NCBI GenBank assembly: GCA_963513935.1
Contig: OY740768.1
Location: 68,374,231-68,438,230 of the forward strand
Direction: 5' to 3'
Source: Aphrophora alni
Lineage: Eukaryota > Arthropoda > Insecta > Hemiptera > Aphrophoridae
DNA: 64,000 bases
In this document: positions 27,630 to 40,732 of the stretch, piece by piece
How positions within the stretch are numbered: the stretch's first letter is position 1
Layout of the letters: each line of letters starts with the position of its first letter
Translations under genes and position numbers: made by a program
Notes under the pieces: model-generated
What the model was told of the DNA's origin: nothing
What the model saw: only the letters and a program-made list of their open reading frames with translations
The model's database searches: none

Positions 27630-27900
27630 GTGAGCCATTATTAAATCATGGAAGTAGATAAGTAAGTGGTAGGAGGGGAAGGACACAATGAGATATCCTT
27701 GTAGTGTGGAGGAGGGGGGGGCTTTAATTAGATTGAAGTCAAGCATCGGAATAGACGGATGCGGGCGCTTGACAGTTGCAGATTCGATTATATCTTCAAT
27801 TTAACCGCAGAGTGACACATTTAAGGTTTCTTTGGTCGAATGGAGGATGGTACCGTATACCGGCATAGAATCTTTGTGATCGGACGTACTGTAGAGTGAA
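27630..27900. other. GC-elevated island, candidate regulatory element
   Basis: Contains GAGCCATTATTAAATCATGG, GCTTTAATTAGATTG and GCGCTTGACAGTTGCAGATT. TGACAG (27770-27775) is a Hth/Meis core, and TAATTA is homeodomain-like. A G8 run lies at 27714-27721. Confidence 0.35.
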
Positions 27901-27904
27901 AATA

Positions 27905-30820
27905 TAGAGTATTTCCTTTTATTGTGGTGTTCTTGTTTTCGTTTTCGTTTTCTCTTAAAAATAAATATTTTGTTAGAATAAGTAGAATACTCGTAGACTA
28001 TTTTTCGTAAACAATTTGATTAAAATGCATAAATTTAAAATGAATTTCAACATACAGTTTGCTGCAAATGTAAAGTTTCAAATATATATCCAAAAGAACA
28101 AAATAACTTAATATTGTCAGTGTAAAAGTATCAATTTAGACTCATGGTCACAAGGCAAATATATCTAAACAAATAGGCTTACGCCCTCCCACCAAGTGAT
28201 CTATTCCTCCACCGCAAGAACTTCTCATGACACGACCAGTCAACAATGGACACGATGTCAACAACTGTGATTGTAGATTTTTCAGTCTTAGTTTTTTGTC
28301 AGAATACATGTGTATGAGGGAGAGAGAGGGGCGTAGCAGTTCGCCTCCTGGAGAGTCTTGATCAGTAATATCTGAGTAAACAGGGTCTTGGTGAAATATT
28401 GTTTTAGAGGGCTGAAGCACCCTGCTGAGGGAGGGGGTTGATCTGTGATTCCGGGGTTGGGTGTGTTGACAACCCTTTCAGCCTAGCACATATATACAAA
28501 CAAACACATCAATCGAGTCGTGGATCCGCTTACAAAGCTATTTTCACTTTCTGTCTCTCTCTTGTTGTCCTCCTAAAAGGATTAAAATATTGTCCAGTGT
28601 TATACAACGTATTTCATTTCGAACTATTCTAAAAAGAAAAAGAAGTTGACCGAATAACAAATTTAAACAAAATTGTTAAGTATTTGTGTAAAGTTTTGAC
28701 TTGTTATCGAAATAAAAATGTATAGTTCTAACTTTAAGTTGAAATAAACGTTCTAGATTGTTTTCAAAGATAGACATCCCAAATATTAAACTTGAAAAAT
28801 CTATTGTAACGTTCATATGATTAGAAAAAGTTTAGTTTTTTACCAAAACTAGAAAAACTGTTGCACAAACTGTTTGATTAAAATTGCAGATCAGCTGACT
28901 CTGCCAGGTATACATCTGCATACAGATATTAAAATATTCATAACCTATAAAATTTATGACTAACACATTATTTAGTACTAAGAAAAGAAGGTATTGTATT
29001 TTAGAGTATTTTCATGATTCTTGACGTATTAAGATTATAGGACACATTAAGACAATTTTCGCAAAGCTACGTATTTATAAAATTTGTTTCGATTTACTTT
29101 TCAAAAAGGTAATTATTTTGATGCTAGGTTGGCGTCCCCGTAAATTTTGAAATGTAATAATTTGTGGCTAATAGTGAAATGAAATATGTAAAATCACAAG
29201 AAAAATAAAATTTGAGATTTGATGCGGGATAGGTGTCCCAAAATTGATGGGATTTTGCTCAATACTACCCGAGGGAAGTGCGTAAATTTATAAAAACAAA
29301 TACGCATTTACATTTTTTAATGAAAGTTAAATATTTGTACATTTTGGAGAGCTGAATTGATTTTCATGTAGGTTTATAGTCCAACATTTCTAATCTATTT
29401 TTTAAAAAAATACACCAATGTTTTAAACAATTTATTTACTAACCTATTTTTATATAACTGGAAGTCTGTACGTTGTTGTACTGCATTTATGGGCTAAAAT
29501 TTAACTATCACTTCTTTCAAATTAGTATTTTTATTTTTCGTAATTTTCACACTATAACTGGTGTTGTAAAAAATAACACTGTTATAGGTAGTTGTTGCGA
29601 TGTGTAAGCGTTTTTAATTTAAAGTTGAAACCTAACTCTTGGACGTGTACACAATGTGAAACTGAATCACCTTGTTGTTCAAAAGACACCTAAAGTTAAT
29701 AGTTATAGAGTGATGAAGCTCAACTCCAATAAGCTAATCTGCACCGTTATGACTGAGACAATCGTTAAATCGCGATTTGTTTTGCTTACAAGAAATATGT
29801 AACGCTACTCAAAGCTATGGTAAGTAAAGACATGCACGGAATTCCTGTCGCCCTCGCCATTATTATAGACCAACAGGGATTTAATAAAACGTGGATAGTT
29901 TTTAATGTAAGTGACTTCCATTTATCCCTTCAATCATGGTTTAGCAATGTTAACTCTATTGTTGCACTTATTACTGGCAATGACAAACCACATAACATAC
30001 TAATAGTCAGGAATATACAATTAACAAGAAAACATTGTCATTCAATTATTGATGCGGTTAAGGTTTTCAGTAGAAATTAAAAATCAAGAAAGTCTGTACT
30101 AAATATTTGTTCAGTCTTAACAGTTATATTACTAAGGCCTTCTATTAGCCTAAACAAAAAATTACCTTTTCTTTTCTAAGTTTTCCTCATTTTTATAGGA
30201 GAAAGTAAGTATATTATAGGGCTCATCTCTTTTGTGAAATTGTTTGATGTTTGTAAATCAAATTTCGGGGGGCTTAAAGAAACAAATTCAAAATTGGGGT
30301 TTCGTGTTTCACAACTAGACCACACAAGGGAATTTTTAGTGAAAACTCCATTCAAATCAGATTAGCTATTTCAGCTCTATAGAAGATACATTTGGTCATA
30401 ATGATATACATTCTATCGAAATAATCTTGAGTTTAAAGCATCAAGTAACCCAATTTTATTTAGAAGTTTCCAGTGTCGCGTTAAACCTTCAAAAGAACAT
30501 TATATGTTATATTTTACGTAAATACTGGTTAGGTTTTTACTCGTCAATTTTATTACGCAATTCTTGACGTTCCTTTAGCCTAAAGGTTGTGCAACACCAA
30601 AGAAATATCTTTAGGTAATATTAACAATTTAATAATTTTTTTTTTTTTACAAACTATGGTGTGGATGTTTATGATCCTTTACTTAAGTTTTTCTTTACGT
30701 TTTAATAGTTTAATGTTTTAACGTTTATGTGAAAAAAATCTGTAATCTAACACATAACCTGTAGAAATATGAGTGTGGTTTGCATGATCACTTTAAGAGT
30801 ACAATTTAGGAGTTCACTAA
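27905..30820. other. AT-rich non-coding, no gene supported
   Basis: GC is higher at 28160-28460, where a 90-codon minus-strand frame exists, and an 87-codon plus-strand frame lies at 29817-30080. Neither shows a motif or family I recognise, and codon content looks random. Confidence 0.4.
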
Positions 30821-30825
30821 ACTGA

Positions 30826-30990
30826 ATAATCCCGATGGATCCTAGCTGTATCTACACCATTTTTCACGTAGTCTTGGGGTAGATCCATCTCTTTAACCTT
30901 TTCCTTCCCTGACGCTATTAGAGTATTCAAAGTTTGGGAACCTTTATTTTATGTTTTTTTCTTATAATGGGATGATAGCCGAGAAGTTTT
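30826..30990 (-). repeat. Dispersed repeat family A, copy 4 (inverted)
   Basis: On the plus strand it reads CCCGATGGATCCTAGCTGTA, TTCACGTAGTCTTGGGGTAG, ATCCATCTCTTTAACC, GACGCTATTAGAGTATTC and AACCTTTATTTTATG. This is the reverse complement of the family order, with a deletion of the GAACAAGAGTTGG part. Confidence 0.8.
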
Positions 30991-31329
30991 ACACTTTTAA
31001 ACAACAAGGAGATAAAATACACAACATGTTTTCTTTTTTCCATTTCCGAATTATAGAAATTGATTATATTGTAAATTTACAACCTTTAATAACACCCCTA
31101 TTTCTTTTATAATAGATTAAAATGCATACTCGTGGTTAGAATAAATCAAGAAATAAAAATTTGTATAAATTATTTTAGTAATTATACAAATTATCTCAGT
31201 AATTAAAAACACTTTACAAAACTTATAAAAAGCCTACAAGCAGATAATATCAGTGGTTTGATGTAAAACATAAAGTGTCGTTGCATCACTTTTATAAAAC
31301 TAATTAAAATAAAAAACTCATTTCAGGGA

Positions 31330-31860
31330 ATAATCGTATTTTCCACAGTCAGGACGTTATCGGAAGGCAAGGCATTCGAGTTGGGGTACATTTTAATTAC
31401 TATTTCTTAGGTTATATCTAAGCGAGATAATGAGTAGGGAGGCCATGCCGCAATCATTGGTCTTTATCTTTTCGTATTGTCATGTTGAGTATACTTTCCC
31501 TCGGTTTAGAATTAAAAGCGGGGAAAGGGATGTTTTTGTAATTAGGGTACAAAAAAGCCTCCAGGCCAGCTTGTAATGTGACACCTCACCCTTCAATTAG
31601 AGTGTATGACAACGTATTTCGTTGCATATAATTGGGTTTTAATGGAACGAACAATTGTAATTTCAGGCGTATAGTTTCCTCACCCTCGGGCTTTCGGTGG
31701 CTCGTGCTGAAGAAGAACACCAAACACTGTAGGCAACCTGACGTGAGTGCATTAAACAAAACTACTGTTGTTATAAAAACAGTAATAGTAAGGTATGCAA
31801 CCGATTTATTGACATGAAATGCCTTTGTTAACCGTTCAATTACTATATGCATAGGCTATT
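31330..31860. other. GC-elevated island, candidate regulatory element
   Basis: Complex non-repetitive sequence: GAGGCCATGCCGCAATCATT, GGTCTTTATC, GCATATAATTGGGTTTTAAT, CTCGGGCTTTCGGTGGCTCG and AACCGATTTATTGACATG. Frames of 61 and 88 codons overlap on opposite strands, which is not gene-like. It reads like conserved intronic DNA, but this is untested. Confidence 0.35.
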
Positions 31861-32654
31861 CTAAGCTGCATACAAAGGGCTAATATATAAAATAAACTAC
31901 TAGTTAAGAACATAGAATCATGTAGGTTCTATATGGAAGATACTATCCGAACCCAATTAAACGGTCGACATTTAATAAATTTGCGAACAATCTTCAACAA
32001 AATTAAATATCTTTAATTTGATTAATACACACTACACAAAAATTCCTGCTTCTACAACCACCGTAATTATATTTGTAATTTGAAATTACAGTATCTTTTA
32101 ACAAATTTGTTAATAAGTCTTATTTTATATACTAGATAACAAACTTTGGTATCTTTGGCTGTATATTTTAAAGCTGCATAAAAATTAACTAATTTGGAAC
32201 TTAGTAAGACCTAAAGGAAATCGTTACTCTAACATTTTATTACTTTAAAAATTGGTTGCAATTTTTAAAATTACGATTTTTTTATTGACAAATTTGTCCA
32301 AAGATGTCGTACTACCTACAGGCCAAATTGAGCAAAATTGGTACCTTTAGAGTATGCTGACAAAAACGCACAAAATGAGCCTAAGATTATGTAAATTACT
32401 AATATGGGTAGGATCGGTGGACATTTCGTAGTTTCTGGTGGTAGCGTTTCCTTAAATTGCATTAGAAAGAGGACAATACTAAGAATTTGTTTATTTAAAA
32501 CTTGTATATTGGTAAAAAAAAGGTAAAGCCCTTACCTTTGGTTTAAAGTAAAATATAAATTACTTTAGGTAGATCGATTAAAATTGCTGTATGTTTTTGG
32601 TATTTATAAAACAAAGTTAAATTTCACCATATTTGTTTTATGTAGGGAAGGGCT

Positions 32655-32830
32655 TGGGAATCCCGTAGGAACCTATATTCAATTTTGAGTTAGATCCCTC
32701 TCTTTCATCTTACCAATTAAGTCTTTCTTGATCAAATCAAAGCGTTATTAGAGTATGAGGGCTTTGGGTCTTTTTTCTAAGCCTTTTTTTTACAAGACCA
32801 TTATGAACGAGAGGTGTTTTGCCTTTAAAC
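32655..32830 (-). repeat. Dispersed repeat family A, copy 5 (inverted)
   Basis: On the plus strand it reads GGAATCCCGTAGGAACCTAT, GAGTTAGATCCCTCTCTTTC, TCTTGATCAAATCAAAGCGT, TATTAGAGTATGAGGGC and AACGAGAGGTGTTTTGCC, matching the family in reverse. It reaches the GTTTAAAGGC end of the element. Confidence 0.8.
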
Positions 32831-35640
32831 AAAGAAAAACCCTTACATCTGTGGTAGCTTGTTTTGTCCATTCAACATTTAATCAAAAACTTTGTTTTTA
32901 CAAGCATACATTTTAAAGACTAAAACATTCACAAAAGTAAGTTATAAATAGTTCACTAGTTAATTATTACACTACGTTCATCCACGTCTTTTCATTTTAC
33001 ATTTATCATTCTTCCTGCAGTATATTATTTTTTCGTTTATTGATTGCTTGCAATTTCCACTTGGTTATCATCCTTGAAAGTTATTATAAACTTCATTCCT
33101 CTACTGTTACGCTAAACATAAGACTGAGATGATATCCCTCCTAGTTACTCGAACCCCACAGGACTTCCATTAAAGACGTCATTTGTTTTAAAGTATTCAG
33201 CAATAAGTACCGTACGAACAACATTTATAACAAGTAGGATCGTCTTTCTTTTTCATTATTTTTCAGTGAGTTTTTCAACATTCGTTACTTGATCTTAAAT
33301 ATTCCGCAGCGATGACACGTATTGTGTCTTTTATCGGTGTCCCTTGGGCGTCGTATAGAGATAAGAACTGAGGAATAATGAAAGAGGGGGAAAGGATGTC
33401 GGTAGGATGAATGGTGAATGTGGATTCCAAGTGTTCATTATCTATTAGTTTAGGAAAACAAAAGTTAAATCCATGTATTCTTATTGTATATAGTATATAA
33501 TAATTTATTGTTAATAATGCTTTGTTTAAATTAATAAAACAATAAACATTATATTCTTCTTATTATACATTTTAATTATGAGTAGTATTTATAAATTTCT
33601 GTCATCATAACAAAAAATGAATTCGCATTGAGATATGACCAGATACCAAATTTAAGAACGATAAAAATCGTTCCACACGTTGTCTTTAGCTGTTTGACGA
33701 CAGACAAACCTTACCAAATTACTGCTATGGTCTCAAGAGACATCAACAACAGATTTTTCGCAACACATAACTTTCTCTATATTAAAGTTCTCTATACGTA
33801 AATGCAAGAAAGTATAAAGACTAAACCATAAGCTCAAATAACTAACTCTTCACCAAAAGCAATTATCTAGATAACCTATCCTATTTAGATCGTCATATTC
33901 AAAGTTTTCACCCAGATAAATTTCTTTTTACATGTTATATCTTTTCTTTAAGTACTGCCCGCATCGAAATGATTAAAACTTGTTCACAGTTCTAGACAAA
34001 AGATGAAATTACAACAATAGGACATGTAGCCTAATCAAAATCAAACGATTCCTGTTGTAAAGATAGGGAACATATTTTCTCTATTTATTTCTGAACCGTT
34101 CTATTACAAACAATCTAAGTAAGAGTCGTGCATACATTAACGCAATTTCGTATTCAAAACGCGTGTCCTTAACGAACGAAAAAACTCGACAGTCATTCTT
34201 ATATTAACTACCCCGATCCCAACACCCCACTAACGTTAGTCATTTCATTCCATTCCATTCCTCACCCTTGTTTCCTTAAAAAAATAAATTTCCCTGTAGA
34301 TATGCATTTATCTTCGCGTCACAAAACATTATTCACTGTAAATATTTTAATTATAGAAGGTTCTACTCGAGAGGGAAAAAAATGATGATTTTAATTAAAG
34401 CAAACGGAGTGTATAAGGGGCGGGAGGGGGAGGGAGAGAACTCGCGTGCTCGAAGTCGATTGCTGAATCATCGTATCTATCATGAATATTAAACGTGTTT
34501 GCTACACTTCAACAACTTTAGTGGCGCTCTTTGTTCTTCGGGGTCTTGGCGTAAGGGGTACTTCTTGACCCTCAGTTGTAACGAAATTGGTAATGTCAAA
34601 ATTCAAGCTTCTTATTATATAGAATTAACAGTGTCTTAAGGGCAAAGGACATGATTAGAGTCTTATTGAACATTTACTGTATCTGTAGAAGATAAACGAG
34701 GAAGTTGTGTTGGAAAATGTCTTTACAAAGCGGCACCAATTTTGCATTCTTGGATAAGCAAAATAAGTCAACAAAAGCTTTTTTAATAAAACATTGTAAA
34801 GGTCTGAATAAAATGTCAGTGAGTTTTTAGAATATGGTAATGATTTTGTTTATAATGTTAGTTTGGATTAGAAAATAGCCAATCGCGGAGGTGAAAACAA
34901 AAGGGATAATTCGTAAACAATATTAAATGAAATACGGCAATAACTTTAAATTTAATAACAAACTTCAATTTTTATAAGATATATAGGCCTATAGCCTATA
35001 TATATATTCTGAAATATTTTCAGAACCGAAGTTATTTACCTCAACTCAGTTAAATTCAATATTTCCAAAACAAATGACGTAATCCGTAAAATTATCCATA
35101 TATACCTGCAAAAGTAAATGCACTACTTACCAATTCGATACGGCCGTGTCATACTCTTCCAAATGAGATTAAATAAACTTGGAAAAATTGAAATTTGTTT
35201 AAATATTTTCATTTCATATACGTTAAAGAATTAGTGAATCAACATAAATTTTTATTACAAGAAAGTATATAGTAGATGCTGATGTTAACGGCCTAAGAGC
35301 TGTTGATCAGACAATTATTAGTAGGCTACCCTTTTAATTTAACTCAATATTTTAGTAAATGTATAACTGTAATAATTTTAAATTCCAAAGACTATACATG
35401 GTATCGTTCTTCTTTTTAAAATTTTTTTTTAAAAACACATATTTTATCCATCGTTAAAATTAAGAAAGGAAAAAGTTTTGAATTTTTTAAAAATCAAAAT
35501 ATAAAATGAGAAAATGGTCAACATTTTATGAATTGATAATTCCGTCAAAACATTCAACTTTGCGTAATTCTAATCGTAAAAAACAAATATATGTTTAACC
35601 ATTTATGACTGTAATGTAACTCATAATAAGTTTTAAAACA
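32831..35640. other. AT-rich non-coding
   Basis: GC is raised at 34400-34570 (GGGCGGGAGGGGGAGGG, then GATTGCTGAATCATCGTATC). A family B tail match lies near 33764. A TATAGGCCTATA palindrome lies near 34982. Confidence 0.4.
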
Positions 35641-35649
35641 ATAATTGGC

Positions 35650-36200
35650 AACACAGTTAGTATTAGGAACCACGTAGTGTTGAAGCAATGGTTGGTTTTG
35701 AGAGGTAAGAGAACTCGCCGCAGATTAGAGTATACGGGATTATATTGGCAATTCAGTAAGGTGCAACAGAGTGTTCCAAATTAGTCCAGAATAGACTCAA
35801 GTGAACGGGAAGAGGCTATACAATTGTCCTATTTCCTTAACGTCCGAGAAGGTTGCACCCCTTTTGTTCCATCAGGAAGGAGTTAAGCAATTTCATTTCC
35901 TCTTTGACACCTTCCCCAACGTCTTGACAGGATCTTATCTCCCTCACTTGAGAACAATTCAAGGGCTCCTCAAGAGCGGGAAATTAGAGTACCCCTCAGC
36001 TACCCCCAACGCCTTTAATTAAACTTCCATTGCTCACCCCCTTATCCAAAGTTTGGCTACAACATGGTACAAGTTGACGCAGTGAATCAACGCCTAAACT
36101 GGATCCGCCAAACAACAAACTTTCCCCAACTCGTTCAAACATTGCTTCTGGCCAAATTAAAATCTCCGAGTAAATAAATGCTGAGTTCTTGTGAAACTGT
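35650..36200. other. GC-elevated island, candidate regulatory element or relic
   Basis: About 45-48% GC by eye, with a 73-codon plus-strand frame at 35801-36022 that has no recognisable domain and no good splice or start context. Confidence 0.3.
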
Positions 36201-38200
36201 CAAACACTTTCTGAACAAACAAAAACATTCATTCTTGCTCTAATAATAATGTCCAACCGAAGCTTACGCGTATATATATACACGGTATTTTATGTTTATT
36301 TGCAGTTTTTCTATCACGTGTTACTTTCTCAAATATACATTATAAGGTAAAAGTTTTGAGATAAATAAAAATATAAAATACAATTTTTCACGGAAAAATA
36401 TGTTTTGAAATTCTGTGAAATGAAATAATATCTTTTGGAATATGTTATTTATGTTTTCCGTGCAGTATGAACCAAACAAGACCAATTAATATTAAATTCT
36501 TTATGTCCGCAAATTTTTCAAAATTCATTTATTTGATAACACAATATGTGAATTACATGCCACAAGATAAAAACTAATTCCATTCTCGATCAAATTTTGC
36601 TGAAATAGTAACCCAACTAATATGTATTGGTCGTTATATCTCCCGAAATTTCTGTTCGAGATTTATTTCTCAAACAGAAGAATTGAGTCTTTTACACGAT
36701 GTTTGACACATTTAAAGTACCCTGCCTTCCGAGATGGTTTCATTTTCATTTTTGACCGATAACTTTTGGGGAGAATAAGTTTTGACTACTTAGGTCTTGA
36801 TTTATTATTTTTTTGTATGTCAATAAAATATAAATTTGTTGATTGTATTTGACCAAAACAAAACATAAATGTTTTAATTAGTACAATATAAAAATAAGAA
36901 GCTGTCCCTTTAGTAGTAAACTCAAGTCAAAAACAATAAAATAATAATTTGAACTTATTAATGTATAACATAACACACTAGATGATATTAACATCATAAT
37001 GTAACATGTATATTAATGTCTGGATATAGCCACTATATCGTTGAAAGGACCTCTTAAGTTAACGATATACATTTATTAAAAACAAAGTAAAAGATTATAA
37101 ATTAATTATTGCTTCATTCGAGGTTATAAGCTTTACCACCAATCAAGGACAATACAATTTAAACTCATATCCATAAAAACTTACGTAGATAATACATTCA
37201 CCCTCATGTGGAATAATAGACCCACAACTCGTACAAAGCTTCCAAATGGTACAGAGATCACTAAAAACTGTGGTTTGGATGTTTGAAACCTAACCTAACT
37301 TTGGTTTTTAATCCAAGTGTTATTGGAACCGCCCATTGCGTATTTCCCTTCTCCCCATTATTTGTATTTTCCACGTCAGTACTTACCCTACACTGCTTTT
37401 GTCCAAGCACTTAGTACCTGGCTAGCATAGTATCTCTCCCCTAGCGAGTCCATTGTACTGAGTAAAGGTGATATACACTGGGATAGACAAACAAACCGAT
37501 TCTGGATATATCGATTTCTCCAGTTCAGTTGCAACTAACGATAGGCTTCCAATGGAAATATTTATATTTTTATTATATATTTAAAGTATCACAAGTAAAG
37601 TGCCATTTTAAGTTAGTGAAATACTCAACAGATAAACACACACACACACACACACACCCCCAACTATTTTAGCAGAAACAAAACCCATAAAATAAAACCA
37701 AACTGTCTGAATTCCAAACTAAATGTTATTATTTAAGTATTAATAATTTTAACAATTTAGAGTAAACCTATATAAAATAAAAGAACAATTAATTTAATTT
37801 TAACCAGACTAGTTTTCACTAGTATTTTCATACACCATTTTCACAGAATTATATTTTTCTAAAAATTAAATTCGTATGCATGTATTGTATTTATTTTGTA
37901 CATATAAGCGCCAAATAGACCTACATAAGTATACACCAAAATGCACGTGTCCACTTATTATGTAACTGATTTCGTTCTGTAGATGCTGATAAATATGTTT
38001 TTTTTAACTATTAATTATTTTTAATGGGTTTATGTAATTGGGACTTTTGAAATAAGATGAATGGAACAGTAATATAATTAATTAATACATAGTTCACATA
38101 ACCTATTCATTACGTAAACATAACTTAAACAATAAACTAGGACTTTATCTTAATATTAGTATTTTGTTATGAAGCTTAGTTTTCTCTACATATTATTAAT
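36200..38200. other. AT-rich non-coding
   Basis: The stretch 36600-36790 (TTTTTGACCGATAACTTTTG) shares a phrase with 5280 (TTTTTGACCGATAACTCTAA), suggesting decayed repeats. A moderately GC-rich patch lies at 37300-37560. Confidence 0.35.
37638..37657. repeat. (CA)n microsatellite
   Basis: About ten CA repeats, followed by a short C run. Confidence 0.9.
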
Positions 38201-38204
38201 TTTC

Positions 38205-38415
38205 TTGTAGATTCGGCGGTTGATTGACCTAGTTGTTTGAACCAACTACCATTCGTACTTTGGTTTACATGACAATGGAGTAGGCCCCCACCCAAACACC
38301 CACCACCCACCGATGCCTGTCACCACCATTGTCAACTTGATGGATGGACGCTAGGACACCCTTCAAAGCGTCTTTCAACCATTACCTCGCTTGTCAATTC
38401 TCGCGTTCCATAATA
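38205..38415. other. GC-elevated island with Exd/Hth-like composite site
   Basis: Begins GGCGGTTGATTGACCTAG. TGATTGAC (38221-38228) matches 8 of 10 bases of the Pbx/Meis composite TGATTGACAG. Later CACCCACCGATGCCTGTCAC contains CTGTCA, a second Meis core. Confidence 0.35.
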
Positions 38416-38419
38416 CTGA

Positions 38420-39800
38420 GAGAGAAAAAAACTGTTAAACGAAAAAGTGAAAATTTGTTCACTTTATTATAAAGTCATTGGACGTTACTGTACAATATTA
38501 GAAAACTAGGCCACGGCAAAGTAGGATATAAGAGAGTTATTTCGTTATCCTATTTACAATATACAAAAAATTTCAGATATAAGTTTAGCTATAATAAATA
38601 CACTCACTATATAAGAGAGAAAGTGTGCTGAGGGTGTCTTTATTGAATCTATTTTGGACCAGTATGTCCAACTACAAAGCTACTGGATGAATTAAAAGTA
38701 ATTTAAGACATTACTACTAACATGCTTAGTTTATGTTAAATTTTAAATACTTATTTTAACAAGTAATGCAAAGTTTTAACATACAAAGAGGAGCTGAGTA
38801 CTTATATATGATTAAATCAACTATGAGCTGATGAATAACTCGGTTAAACCAATTGCAAGTAAGATAAATAAGCAGCCTTCCAACCGCTTGATACGGTAAG
38901 AGGTGTTCTAGTATTTGTTGTCCCTGGTGGAATGCCCAACAATAGAACACACGCTTTTAGCTTCTAATGAATGCCGTGCACAATAGATTCCGAGACCTTT
39001 TCATACAGAAAACGAAAAATGTTGCATTGAAAAAGGACCGATGATGAAACTATTATTATGTGAGGGGTCTTCGCTTTGAATGCCAGGTATCTCCCACTCT
39101 CTCTTTTGCGAAGAGGTTCCTATTCCCCTCCTCCAACTTAGTCTCTGTTGTGATGTAAAGAAGACAGATACAAAGCCTGCTGCTCTACAAAGCTTACTTT
39201 TGTACAGGAATTTTTATTTAGAGTTAAAAGGCACGAGTTGGCAACGTCGCACTTTACTCTGAGGCTTGGAGTTCTGTGTTGAAGCAGCTGTTAACTTAGT
39301 AGGGCTGTTATAGTTTGTATTTTAACATATATAAGTATTATTGTATACGTTTTGATGCTTGTTGTTTTGCAATTCTTAATATTTCCTCCGGCAAATCTTA
39401 TTACGGCCATTAACAAAATAAGAGGGGGGAGGGGTGAATGTTGTATTTTCCAATTTTAACATCATATTTCACGTTAAATTTATGGAACGTTAAGTTTATC
39501 TTTTTGTTCATATTAACAAATTCTTTCAATAAATCTTGTTGAACGAGATCAATTTAGTTTAGGTAAATTTTTCATTAAATAAGGTTAATGAAAAGGAACT
39601 TGCTTCAATCTTTAATGTCAACTTTAAATTACTTATATTTTACTTCTAAATAAAAAAGAAGAAAATGTAAATGTAGTTTGTTTTTTCGTTACACTCTAGT
39701 TTATTTCTTTATTCTCAATATTTCTAGTCGGACTACCCTATATTGTGTACCATCAACCACCAAACCCATAAAGTATGAAGTTATTTGTTAATGATGGAAG
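38420..39800. other. AT-rich non-coding, nothing recognised
   Basis: Short frames on both strands near 38756-39262 show no motif. Confidence 0.4.
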
Positions 39801-39805
39801 TTCAA

Positions 39806-40076
39806 TTTTATTATTATACATTTTTCGGACATTTGCCGTCATTTGTGTGTTAAAAATCAAAACACTACGTTTCGGGAATAAGAATCAATTCCCGTTATCA
39901 AGTGACTAAAAATTAAAGAAACATGAAACTAGGCTTACATAGGCTGTTTCTAGTTTCATGTTTCTTTAATTTTTAGTCACTTGATAACGGGAATTGATTC
40001 TTATTCCCGAAACGTCGTGTTTTGATTTTTAACACACAAATGATGGCAAATGTCCGAAAAATGTATAATAATAAAA
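39806..40076. mobile_element. Foldback element, 127-bp perfect-length inverted repeat
   Basis: The arms 39806-39932 and 39950-40076 pair without a gap and with two mismatches seen (near 39838/40044 and 39869/40013), around a 17-bp centre. The near identity implies a young insertion or gene conversion between arms. No ORF is present and I could not see a clear target-site duplication. In transcribed RNA it would form a long hairpin. The right arm contains a 7-bp stem (CGGGAAT/ATTCCCG) followed by GAAACGTCG. Confidence 0.93.
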
Positions 40077-40219
40077 CATAAAGTATAATATGATAATTTG
40101 CAAATTATTTTGTAACAATATCGTAATCTGTTTTAATACTGATATAACATAACTTGTGTTTAAATAATAATGAACGAAAAGAAAAGCATTTGATGTTGAT
40201 GTTGACAGCATGTTTTAAA

Positions 40220-40420
40220 AGTTCACTTCAAAGTGTCGTGGACAGGACGGGACAAAACGTCGAGCAGCCATGAATCATCAGATGGTTTTATTTAGTCTTG
40301 TCAGTGGATGGTAAACTCTTTAACGACATTTTGACGCTTTTTTAATTATATCAAGATGAGCTGAACGGCGCGACGCTAGCCTCATTAATTAGTCCAGAAT
40401 TTGTGGCGCTTTAAGAATAA
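40220..40420. other. GC-elevated island, candidate regulatory element
   Basis: Contains GGACAGGACGGGACAAAACG, GAGCAGCCATGAATCATCAG and GAACGGCGCGACGCTAGCCT, then CATTAATTAG. It is non-repetitive with no ORF. Confidence 0.3.
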
Positions 40421-40732
40421 ACAAAAACGCAGTGTACACTATATTTAAAACTTTAAAAGTGGACCTATTGTTGGAATAAACACTCATAGAAAGTTTTGTT
40501 TCATTTAATATACTGGTTTTTTACACCGATATAATAATCCCGCCATAAACGTTTTTCGAATAATTAGGATTTTGTTTAGGAGAACTTTTTAATTAGTTAA
40601 AATATTGTAACTAAAATAAAACGTTTTCAAATGAAGGTAACATTTAAACAAAAAAATCAAAGATCCCGTATCCTACAGGATTAAGTTGAAAAATTATAAT
40701 TATTTTTTATAATGTTTTGTTTGAACAAAAAT

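Noticed and set aside
28148..28420. 90-codon minus-strand ORF on the hth strand
   Set aside because: Considered as an hth exon, but no match to MEIS, homeodomain or linker sequence.
29817..30080. 87-codon plus-strand ORF
   Set aside because: No family recognised, no splice sites or poly(A) context; kept only as a note.
38756..38950. Minus-strand frame containing CNWFNRVIH, reminiscent of homeodomain helix 3
   Set aside because: Lacks the TALE helix 3 residues and the rest of the domain; similarity is a few residues only.
40029..40211. 60-codon minus-strand ORF at the edge of the foldback
   Set aside because: AT-rich random frame with no domain; partly inside the inverted repeat arm.
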